Shown here: piece by piece, positions 1 to 4,968 of the stretch
Numbering within the stretch: the first letter of the stretch is position 1
Layout of the letters: every line of letters begins with the position of its first letter
From: CAVALG01 sp045576295
Lineage (GTDB): Bacteria > Bacillota > Clostridia > Oscillospirales > Acutalibacteraceae
Direction of reading: 5' to 3'
NCBI GenBank assembly: GCA_045576295.1
Contig: JAZNGF010000013.1
Location: 1 to 6,651 of the forward strand
Length of the DNA: 6,651 bases
The notes under the pieces: generated by a model
The model's database searches: none
Told to the model about the DNA's origin: nothing
The model's input: only the letters and a program-made list of their open reading frames with translations
Made by a program: the position numbers and the translations under genes

Positions 1-989
1 GCGCGCTCAAGTTTTATAGTCCATTCCCCACTAACATTGCGCCCAAAAGTGATTTTATCTATACTTTGCGCAGTGTATCCAACATCGGCGGCAGAGGAAA
101 AATCAAGGTAAAGCTCGCGCAGTATTTTATTGGCGCGGCCATCCCAAAGACCTGATACATCAACATTCAATCGTTTTTTAAGCAGGTTAATATCGCCCGA
201 TAATGTTTCAGTAGTTTCGCTAAGTGCCTCAATATCGGCTGATAGCGCATCGGTGGTTTCTGTAATATTTTCGAAAACCTCTGCGGCGGCATCAGCGGCG
301 TTTTGGGCGGCATCGGCAGCGATTTGGGCGGCCTCATCCCGTGATTTGCCGGCCAAAACTGCGCTGTTCAACGAATTCTGCGCCGATTCTTCTGCCGCTT
401 TAGCATAGCCCTGAGCAACCTCTTGCGACTGCGCTGCCGCCTCTGCCGCCGCTTGTGCTGCATTAGCGTAAGATTTGGCATCTGCCGAAGCTGCCAATGC
501 AACCCCTTCAATCTCGCCTGCGCGGGCTGATAAATTTTCGGCCACCAATTCAAGCTCGGCAATCTGCTCTTCGGCCACTGAAATCACCTTGCCGCAATCT
601 GCAATGGCGGTTTCAAGCGGCTCGAAAACATCGGTGTTGATTGAAAGGTATGCCCCGGGCGATGACTCAACCTTTAGTTTAAAGGTTTTTGTTCGGCAAA
701 TTAAAACCGATTTTTCGTTGATTGTTTTAAAGCCCACAACCTGGCAGTTTATCTCGGGTGGGCAGAGCGCGCCCTGCGGAACAACATAGTTAAGCTCGGT
801 GCCGTTTAGGGTGAGCACATCGGAATAACGGCCGTCGATATTCAGTTTAAAAAATTCGCAATCCCCGAAAAACACGGGGCTAACATTTATTTTAAGGGTT
901 AGGCTGTTGTGTTCGCCGCAGCTTCCCGCACTATTGTCTGACAATTGGCAAACTCCCGCCGAATCAACCGTTATGTTAATTGTTTTCAT
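1..989 (-). CDS. Putative phage tail fibre / baseplate (BppU-like) protein, 3' end beyond window
   Basis: An open minus-strand frame of 329 codons runs from ATG at 989 through the left edge without a stop. It is preceded by a good Shine-Dalgarno (AAAGGAGA, 1004-997, 7 bases before the ATG). Residues 1-120 look beta-rich (MKTINITVDSAG, SLTLKINVSPVFF, TFKLKVESSPGAYLSINTD), resembling the N-terminal sandwich domain of BppU-type upper baseplate proteins. Residues about 125-275 form a long coiled coil, first E/A/L-rich, then an Ala-rich stretch (AAQAAAEAAAQSQ, AAQIAADAAQNAADAAAEV), ending in SGDINLLKKRL. From about 276 a further domain begins (SGLWDGRANKILRELYLDF) and is cut by the window. This layout, attachment domain then trimeric stalk then distal domain, suits a host-contact fibre. 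It is the last gene of the minus-strand series but is separated from the head genes by 350 non-coding bases. The phage-fibre role is inferred from architecture; a bacterial surface protein is the main alternative. Confidence 0.72.
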   Translation of the reverse strand, partial: MKTINITVDSAGVCQLSDNSAGSCGEHNSLTLKINVSPVFFGDCEFFKLNIDGRYSDVLTLNGTELNYVVPQGALCPPEINCQVVGFKTINEKSVLICRTKTFKLKVESSPGAYLSINTDVFEPLETAIADCGKVISVAEEQIAELELVAENLSARAGEIEGVALAASADAKSYANAAQAAAEAAAQSQEVAQGYAKAAEESAQNSLNSAVLAGKSRDEAAQIAADAAQNAADAAAEVFENITETTDALSADIEALSETTETLSGDINLLKKRLNVDVSGLWDGRANKILRELYLDFSSAADVGYTAQSIDKITFGRNVSGEWTIKLER

Positions 990-1023
990 AAATTTTTCTC
1001 CTTTCATTGTTTAAAATAAATAA

Positions 1024-1067
1024 GGCGGCAAGCCACAGCAGCCGAGGCCGCTGTGCATCTCGCCGCC
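1024..1067 (-). terminator. GC-rich three-part stem-loop, terminator- or attenuator-like
   Basis: GGCGGC (1024-1029) pairs with GCCGCC (1062-1067). Inside it CACAGC (1034-1039) pairs with GCTGTG (1050-1055), and G1041-C1042 can pair with G1047-C1048 around a CGAG loop. On the minus strand the stem is followed at once by a T-rich but not pure T run (TTATTTATTTTAAAC), then by the ribosome binding site of the fibre-like gene. It could end transcripts leaving the head operon, or act as an attenuator for a transcript started near 1280. The interrupted T-run makes intrinsic termination uncertain. On the plus strand a T6 run (1075-1080) lies 7 bases past the stem, so a plus-strand terminator is less likely. 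Confidence 0.45.
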
Positions 1068-1079
1068 AAAATAATTTTT

Positions 1080-1109
1080 TGCATATTTAACCTAAATAAA
1101 ATGCATATT
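1080..1109. repeat. Direct repeat TGCATATT, two copies 22 bp apart
   Basis: TGCATATT occurs at 1080-1087 and again at 1102-1109, start to start 22 bases, about two helical turns, in AT-rich DNA beside the DnaA-box array. A second short direct repeat, TTATGTAAA, occurs at 1116-1124 and 1290-1298, on either side of the array. TTGTAACC (1127-1134) and GGTTACAA (1327-1334) form an 8-bp inverted pair that brackets it. Each could be chance in such AT-rich sequence; together they suggest binding sites or an unwinding region of an origin. Confidence 0.35.
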
Positions 1110-1140
1110 CAGGCGTTATGTAAACCTTGTAACCTAAAAG

Positions 1141-1259
1141 TTATCCACATTTTCCACCGAGTTTTTCACATTTATTAACCGTAATTTTTGAATTTTGGTG
1201 AAAATCACACCTTTTTTGGGCCAAAACAGTGTGGAAAACCGTGTGGATAATGTGGAATT
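1141..1259. promoter_or_regulatory. Six-box DnaA-box array in mirror symmetry, origin-like
   Basis: The left arm, read on the plus strand, is TTATCCACA (1141-1149), TTTTCCACC (1150-1158) and TTTTTCACA (1162-1170). The right arm, read on the minus strand, is TTTTCCACA (1238-1230), TTATCCACA (1250-1242) and AATTCCACA (1259-1251). TTATCCACA is the classical bacterial DnaA box and is present twice without mismatch; the others differ at one to three positions. In both arms the inner and middle boxes are 3 bases apart and the middle and outer boxes abut, so the arms are mirror images. They align at 22 of 30 positions and are separated by 59 AT-rich bases. Flanks 1070-1140 and 1260-1342 are also AT-rich. 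Family knowledge: DnaA boxes mark oriC, some plasmid and phage origins, DnaA-controlled promoters and titration sites. That this is an active origin is inference. Confidence 0.72.
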
Positions 1260-1279
1260 CTTTTTATGCGCAAAATTCG

Positions 1280-1295
1280 ACATAAATTTTTATGT
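1280..1295. repeat. Perfect AT-rich palindrome over a candidate -10
   Basis: ACATAAA (1280-1286) and TTTATGT (1289-1295) are perfect inverted copies separated by two bases. The palindrome overlaps the candidate -10 element of the minus-strand promoter at 1287-1316, so it could be an operator, or part of the easily melted DNA beside the DnaA boxes. No binding protein can be named from the window. Confidence 0.4.
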
Positions 1296-1316
1296 AAAGC
1301 GAAAAAATTTTGTCAA
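1287..1316 (-). promoter_or_regulatory. Candidate sigma-A promoter for the fibre-like gene
   Basis: On the minus strand a perfect TTGACA (1316-1311) is followed after 18 bases by TAAAAA (1292-1287), which matches four of six positions of TATAAT. A start near 1280 would give a leader of about 290 bases through the DnaA-box array and the hairpin at 1024-1067 before the fibre-like gene. The perfect -35 is the main support. The -10 is weak, its spacing is one base over the optimum, and the surrounding DNA is so AT-rich that a chance match is possible. Confidence 0.4.
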
Positions 1317-1342
1317 GCGCGAAAATGGTTACAAAAATGTTA

Positions 1343-1756
1343 CTAAATAGCCGCGCAAAGAAATTCGAGTGTTACAAAGCAGGGCAGGCAAACAGCGGCA
1401 AGCGGGGTTGAGAACTCTAAATTCCCGCAAGAAATCTCGGTTGCAAAGCTTGCCTGTTTTCTTATAACATTGCCCACACGGTCGAATGCCATCATAAGCA
1501 CCTCGCCCTTTTCTTTTTTCGGGGCATAAATACGAATGCTGATTTTAAGGCGAATACTATCGTTGGTTTCGTTAAGGTATTTATGCACATCAGGCAAGCT
1601 CGGTGTCATAACGCATTCCTCGGGCCCCACAACAACAGTGAGTTTCCTTATCGGAATATCGTGCCGCTGCCCATAATATGCAGTTTTAATATCCATATCG
1701 GCAAGGTTCTCGCTTTGCTTTAAAATGTTGGTTATATTTATAATATCGCTATACAC
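1343..1756 (-). CDS. Small phage protein, possible tail terminator
   Basis: 137 residues with a GTG start at 1756. A GGAG at 1769-1766 lies nine bases before it, and the gene overlaps the end of its upstream neighbour by eight bases, so translation is probably coupled. The sequence alternates helix and strand: an N-terminal helix (SDIINITNILKQSENLADMDI), then strands such as KLTVVVGPEECVM, SIRLKISIRIYAPKK and GEVLMMAFDRVG, with a hydrophobic C-terminus. Size, alpha/beta pattern and position after two connector-like genes match tail terminator or tail-completion proteins of siphophages and myophages. No specific family motif is recognised, so the role is an inference from position. It is the last gene before the non-coding DnaA-box region; the tail tube or sheath gene that would normally follow is absent. 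The four cysteines (PEECVM, EISCGN, AVCLPCF) plus one near the end are unremarkable. Confidence 0.72.
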   Translation of the reverse strand: MYSDIINITNILKQSENLADMDIKTAYYGQRHDIPIRKLTVVVGPEECVMTPSLPDVHKYLNETNDSIRLKISIRIYAPKKEKGEVLMMAFDRVGNVIRKQASFATEISCGNLEFSTPLAAVCLPCFVTLEFLCAAI

Positions 1757-2105
1757 TTTCTTTCACTCCGTTCAGGTACCTTGGAACCAAAATCGCCCTA
1801 ATGTACAGTGGCTTTCGCCCTATATACATTAAGTCTGCGCGCTTAACAAAAAACCTTTCGCGGCCGGCGCCTATAAAGGTGTTGTCAACCGAGCGGGTAA
1901 AATCAGGCTCGGCAGGGCCAATAAACAATAGGCAGCTATTGTCGTGCAGCCCCATGTCGTAGTTTTCGTGGTTAAGATACATTTTATTTTGGTATCGAAC
2001 CGGTTGAATAAAGGCGAATATTTGGGTTCGCTCGCCGGAAATATCAACTACCGCTTCACGCCCGTAGCGCTTTAAAATTTTGTTAAAGGTTTCTATCTCG
2101 TTCAT
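1749..2105 (-). CDS. Putative head closure (head-tail joining) protein
   Basis: 118 residues. The ATG at 2105 overlaps the upstream TGA as ATGA, a classic coupled arrangement, with only a weak AGGGG six bases ahead. After a short helix (EIETFNKILKRYGREAVV) the protein is mainly beta: TQIFAFIQPVRYQNKMYL, NSCLLFIGPAEPDF, ERFFVKRADLMYIGRKPLYIRAILVPR. The run 'FIQPVRY-NKMYL ... LLFIGP ... FVKRAD--YIG---LYIRAIL' closely resembles a small protein I recall from clostridial phages at the head-tail junction, usually annotated as hypothetical or head closure. Between a helical connector-like gene and a terminator-like gene this would be the stopper that seals the portal before the tail joins. Recognition is from memory of the pattern, not from a search. 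Confidence 0.75.
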   Translation of the reverse strand: MNEIETFNKILKRYGREAVVDISGERTQIFAFIQPVRYQNKMYLNHENYDMGLHDNSCLLFIGPAEPDFTRSVDNTFIGAGRERFFVKRADLMYIGRKPLYIRAILVPRYLNGVKESV

Positions 2106-2476
2106 ACTTTACCCCTAACGCTTAAAAGTGTTCCGTCGCCGCGGCGCAAAAGGTGCGATATTGCCCTCATCGCTTCTTCATAAAGCGCCCGTGCCGCATC
2201 TGCCGAAGTTCCGCTTTCTAAAACCCTAACATCGCCCGCAGTAAAAGAAGGCGACGGATCGAAGCTGAGTTTCAGCCGCAGTCGGTATGCCGCGAGGCAG
2301 CCCGCCGCATAGCAAATCGAGTACATATTTTCGGGGGTTATACACTCACGTTTTACAAGGCGCTCGGTGCTGTCGGCAGCGGCGCGGCAAAAAACCGCGC
2401 CATCGGAAGCGTAATCGGCGCCAGCAATTCCCTCGAAAACGGTGGAAACAAGGTTTATATCAATCTTTGGTGCCAT
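2102..2476 (-). CDS. Putative head-tail connector protein (HK97 gp6-like)
   Basis: 124 residues from ATG at 2476, 15 bases after the capsid gene, with a modest ribosome site (AAGGCGG) upstream. It is predominantly alpha-helical: helices around STERLVKRE, ENMYSICYAAGCLAAYRLRLKL and ADAARALYEEAMRAISHLL, with a loop PSPSFTAGDVRVLESG between and a basic tail GTLLSVRGKV. Small helical proteins immediately downstream of the major capsid gene are typically the adaptor ring that binds the portal (HK97 gp6 / SPP1 gp15 class). Size, fold type and position agree; no diagnostic motif is visible, so function is inferred. It overlaps the next gene by four bases. Confidence 0.75.
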   Translation of the reverse strand: MAPKIDINLVSTVFEGIAGADYASDGAVFCRAAADSTERLVKRECITPENMYSICYAAGCLAAYRLRLKLSFDPSPSFTAGDVRVLESGTSADAARALYEEAMRAISHLLRRGDGTLLSVRGKV

Positions 2477-2491
2477 TTAAACACCGCCTTT

Positions 2492-3499
2492 TTATACCGA
2501 TAAAACAGCGCTGGCATCGGCAAAGATTTTTGCAAAGCCCGATGTAGTTGTGATTGCCGCGCGCTCAAGCTGGCGGTCGATAAGCTTGTCGTAATCGAGT
2601 GAAATGTCGTTTGCAACAACCATTTCAAGCGCCGAGCTTGAATCAAGGCCGATAATTTTATCATCGGGGCAGGCGGCCGACTTAATAATGTTCGCGCCAA
2701 GCGGATTGCCGGGCTTGCCTGTCCCCGCGAAGTTCACGCCTGTTAAGGGGTTTTTGAACTCTTCAAGCTGCATAATTTTAAGCATGGTTGAGGGCGACAT
2801 AATAAGTGTTGTCATATCATGCGGGTGAAGTGCCGACACTAAATTTAAAAGGTCGCCGTAAGAAACTGTGCCATCAGCCGCCGCTGTGATAACGCCTGCT
2901 GCGTTATTATTGCCGTCACCGCCGATTAAAACATCGATGGCGTCTTTAAGCTGGCAGCGCGCAATGTATGCGCCAATCTGCTTAAGGGTTACGGTGAAAA
3001 GGTCGATTCGCTGGAATTTAAGCGCTTCGTAAGATGCAACAAGCATTCTGCCGCGCTTGTTGAGTTTAACAAGGTTTTCCTGCGCCTTAATAACGGTTTG
3101 GGGAATAAGCGCACCTTCACCAACGGTTGCAAGCTCCTTATCGCTATCAGCCGGAACACTTGTGATTGTGCGGTAGTCGAGGCTGTCGATAACCGTTGTG
3201 GTTGCAACAATCTGAGGGAGCACGTTAGCCTCCCCCACGCCCTGCCTTACCGCGCGTGAAACATATTCCGGGAACAGCGCAGATGAAGCAGCGGTTGAAA
3301 AGAATTTGTTAACGCAGTCAGAGCCTTTGCCGCTAACCTTAATGTCGAAGCGTTTAAGCTGCCTGCCGAAGGCGTCGAGTCCTTCAAGCTCGGTGCCGCC
3401 GTATTCGGCAGATGGGTCGAGCTCTTCAAGAATCTGTGAAAAGCTTTTGGTTGGGTGGGTATACATAGATTTTTCAATTTTTACAGAATCAAATGCCAT
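2492..3499 (-). CDS. Major capsid protein, HK97 fold
   Basis: 335 residues, ATG at 3499 behind an AAAGGAG site. The layout follows the HK97 fold. A variable N-arm (residues 1-65) precedes FFSTAASSALFPEYVSRAVRQG (66-87) and a strand region (VATTTVIDSLDYRTITSV). The E-loop-like segment ELATVGEGALIPQTVIKAQ (122-140) is followed by KLNKRGRMLVASYEALKFQRID and the spine helix TVTLKQIGAYIARCQLKDAIDVLIGGDG (169-196). Later come P-domain and A-domain pieces (DMTTLIMSPSTMLKIMQ, PLGANIIKSAACPDDKIIGLDSSSALEMVV, and a C-terminal SLDYDKLIDRQLERAAITTTSGFAKIF). About 1000 copies or fewer of this protein would form the icosahedral shell. No protease site can be fixed by eye. It lies between the decoration and connector genes with a 97-base untranslated gap on its upstream side, larger than the other gaps in the operon, perhaps for extra expression. 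Confidence 0.93.
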   Translation of the reverse strand: MAFDSVKIEKSMYTHPTKSFSQILEELDPSAEYGGTELEGLDAFGRQLKRFDIKVSGKGSDCVNKFFSTAASSALFPEYVSRAVRQGVGEANVLPQIVATTTVIDSLDYRTITSVPADSDKELATVGEGALIPQTVIKAQENLVKLNKRGRMLVASYEALKFQRIDLFTVTLKQIGAYIARCQLKDAIDVLIGGDGNNNAAGVITAAADGTVSYGDLLNLVSALHPHDMTTLIMSPSTMLKIMQLEEFKNPLTGVNFAGTGKPGNPLGANIIKSAACPDDKIIGLDSSSALEMVVANDISLDYDKLIDRQLERAAITTTSGFAKIFADASAVLSV

Positions 3500-3538
3500 A
3501 ATGGTAACTCCTTTATGTTAATTTTGTGTTTGTGTGAA

Positions 3539-3557
3539 ATACATGTGCGTGATGTAT
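3539..3557. repeat. Small stem-loop in the leader of the capsid gene
   Basis: ATACAT (3539-3544) and ATGTAT (3552-3557) can pair across a seven-base loop, in the 97-base gap between the decoration and capsid genes. No T-run follows on the minus strand, so it is not a terminator. A mRNA-stabilising or processing hairpin ahead of the most abundant protein is possible, but the stem is short and AT-rich. Nothing else is evident in 3500-3596. Confidence 0.25.
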
Positions 3558-3596
3558 GAATTTTTATGTTTTAAAACGATTTAAAGACTGTTCTCT

Positions 3597-3932
3597 TTAA
3601 AAAATAAAGCCACAGATTTTGCCAGCAGTGTCAACCTTAACAACGGTAACGCTGCGGCCCGAACCTGTTTTAACGCCGCCGTTTCCATCGGCCACTAATG
3701 AACCGAAACCATAGGCAGGCGCGGTTCCTGAATAGGGCATCTCAACATAGCCGCTTGCCTGAACGGTGATAACGCCGCCGCGGTTTATTTCGCAGGCGCC
3801 GAAAAACGCGTCGCCCGCGGCGCATGCTGAAACTGTTGCGTCGCCATTTACCTTAACGGCAGTGCCCGCTTTAATTGTTTCGTCGCCTAAAAAGGTGAGT
3901 GATGTTGAATTATATCCGTTGAAACTTAACAT
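3597..3932 (-). CDS. Putative capsid decoration / stabilisation protein (DUF2190-like)
   Basis: 111 residues from ATG at 3932, behind GAAAGGAAG, 20 bases after the protease gene. The protein is glycine-, alanine- and valine-rich and almost wholly beta: GDETIKAGTAVKVNGDATVSAC, AAGDAFFGACEINRGGVITVQASGYVEMPYSG, and a C-terminal VTVVKVDTAGKICGFIF. The scheme 'leading strand, GxAVxVNGDxTVxxCxxGDxFFGxCxxxxGGxxTVQxxGYVE' is that of DUF2190-like or gpD-like proteins. These bind the outside of HK97-type capsids and sit between protease and capsid genes in many phages. It would reinforce the expanded shell. Length is normal for the class; the alternative is an uncharacterised small head protein. Confidence 0.8.
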   Translation of the reverse strand: MLSFNGYNSTSLTFLGDETIKAGTAVKVNGDATVSACAAGDAFFGACEINRGGVITVQASGYVEMPYSGTAPAYGFGSLVADGNGGVKTGSGRSVTVVKVDTAGKICGFIF

Positions 3933-3952
3933 AAATTATCTTCCTTTCAAAA

Positions 3953-4321
3953 TTAAAGTGAAAATGCGCTGTTTTGCGCCGATTTAGAACGGTTTGCTCC
4001 CGCAGGGCGGGTTTGGGTGCGCGGGTGTGCTTTTGGCTCGCTTTTTGCCTTGCCGCCGTCTAATTCGCCAAACAGCTTGAAAAGCTCGGCGCCGCTCATG
4101 CGGTCAAGCGCCGCCGAAACAAGGTTTAATGTTCCCATATCGGCGCTCATCGCGCAGTGGCGCATAATTTCGCGCTTCTTTTCGGCCAAGAAATCATCGG
4201 CCGCTTTGGCCGCATCTTCAAGCTCTTCAATATAATTTTTAAGGCAGGCGGCCTCTTCTGCCGAAAACGCAACCTCGCCCGAATTTGTTTTAAGTGATTT
4301 TATAATTTCTTCTGTTTTCAT
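3953..4321 (-). CDS. Nested scaffold protein from an internal start in the protease gene
   Basis: An ATG at 4321 (residue Met209 of the protease-scaffold polypeptide) is in the same frame and preceded by AAGGAGG with five bases of spacing. That is as strong a ribosome site as any in the window. The 122-residue product MKTEEIIKSLKTNSGEV... contains only the helical scaffold part and starts within ten residues of the end of the protease domain. This is the design of phage lambda C/Nu3, where a free scaffold protein is made from an internal start of the protease gene. The Shine-Dalgarno also encodes Ile-Lys-Glu-Glu, so chance is possible, but its coincidence with the domain boundary argues for use. 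Not shown experimentally. Confidence 0.62.
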   Translation of the reverse strand: MKTEEIIKSLKTNSGEVAFSAEEAACLKNYIEELEDAAKAADDFLAEKKREIMRHCAMSADMGTLNLVSAALDRMSGAELFKLFGELDGGKAKSEPKAHPRTQTRPAGANRSKSAQNSAFSL

Positions 4322-4945
4322 GGTTTCCTCCTTAATGGTGCTAAACGCCTTTGTAACGCCGGCGTTTCGCTGTGCCGGAACCGCCACAAACGACCATTCG
4401 TAAGCGTCGGTGGGGTTTTCAAGGCGGAAAAAGCAAAGTTTTTCGCCGCCACCGGTTTTATAACGGCGGCCGCGCCTGTGCTCGCAGGTTCCCGCGGGCG
4501 AGCCGCATATTGAGCACACCCTTTCGGCGCAACTGCAGCCAACGCTAACCTCTTTTTTAATGCCTGCGTCAATCTCGGCAATAAGCTCGCGGTTGCTTTC
4601 AAGCCTTGGCATATAGGCGCGCGCCTTTAGCATAAAATAAGGCTCGCCGTTTTCGGTTGTAAGGCCGCCGCCTTCAATAACCTCGGCATAATAAATCCTT
4701 GCGCACTGATCGCGCCCTTTTTGGGAATGATCGAAAATTCCCGTTTTGCCAACAAACATTTCGGCAAGCGTTTGAAGCGAGTTTTTTGAAAACTGTTCGA
4801 AATCGCGGTCGACCTCGTTATCACACAGAACAACGCTGAAGGTGTAAACCTCTTGCGGCGTTAGCTCTTTCCTTGTGAAGCGGTTTATAAGGCCCATCTC
4901 GGTTTCGTCGGGCGCTGCCAGCGCGCCCACAGTGCCGTTTTTCAT
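3953..4945 (-). CDS. Prohead protease (HK97/U35-like) fused to scaffold domain
   Basis: 330 residues; ATG at 4945 is chosen because AAAGGAGG lies a suitable distance upstream, whereas an out-of-frame ATG at 4953 touches the ribosome site. Residues 1-200 are a herpes/HK97-type prohead protease. They include VYTFSVVLCDNEVDRDFEQF, the probable catalytic His73 in GIFDHS, AYMPRLESNRELIAEIDAGI, the probable nucleophile Ser134 in KEVSVGCS, and a closing EWSFVAVPAQRNAGVTKAF with Glu183 as third-residue candidate. A cysteine-rich insertion directly after Ser134 (Cys137, 139, 144, 147, 154 and His156) looks like a zinc knuckle. Residues 209-330 are charged and helical (EEAACLKNYIEELEDAAKAADDFLAEKKREI), with a low-complexity basic tail, as in capsid scaffolds. 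The protease would digest the scaffold after shell assembly. The assignment of protease is firm; the exact triad is inferred. Confidence 0.88.
   Translation of the reverse strand: MKNGTVGALAAPDETEMGLINRFTRKELTPQEVYTFSVVLCDNEVDRDFEQFSKNSLQTLAEMFVGKTGIFDHSQKGRDQCARIYYAEVIEGGGLTTENGEPYFMLKARAYMPRLESNRELIAEIDAGIKKEVSVGCSCAERVCSICGSPAGTCEHRRGRRYKTGGGEKLCFFRLENPTDAYEWSFVAVPAQRNAGVTKAFSTIKEETMKTEEIIKSLKTNSGEVAFSAEEAACLKNYIEELEDAAKAADDFLAEKKREIMRHCAMSADMGTLNLVSAALDRMSGAELFKLFGELDGGKAKSEPKAHPRTQTRPAGANRSKSAQNSAFSL
4327..4333 (-). promoter_or_regulatory. Strong internal ribosome binding site (AAGGAGG)
   Basis: AAGGAGG on the minus strand, five bases before the in-frame ATG at 4321, inside the protease-scaffold reading frame. 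It is the evidence for separate translation of the scaffold domain. Confidence 0.6.
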
Positions 4946-4968
4946 AAAGCATTCCTCCTTTAAATGGT

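Noticed and set aside
130..789. Plus-strand open frames opposite the fibre-like gene (Ser/Ala-rich products at 130-408 and 475-789)
   Set aside because: They are antisense shadows of the Ala-rich coiled coil, lack ribosome sites and have low-complexity composition; the minus frame is continuous for 329 codons with a strong ribosome site.
1024..1067. Riboswitch or T-box leader before the fibre-like gene
   Set aside because: Only one long hairpin is evident and no conserved aptamer core or T-box motif was recognised.
990..1342. The host's chromosomal oriC
   Set aside because: No dnaA, dnaN, rpmH or other origin-region gene is nearby and the flanks look like phage genes. Kept only as a remote alternative within the DnaA-array finding.
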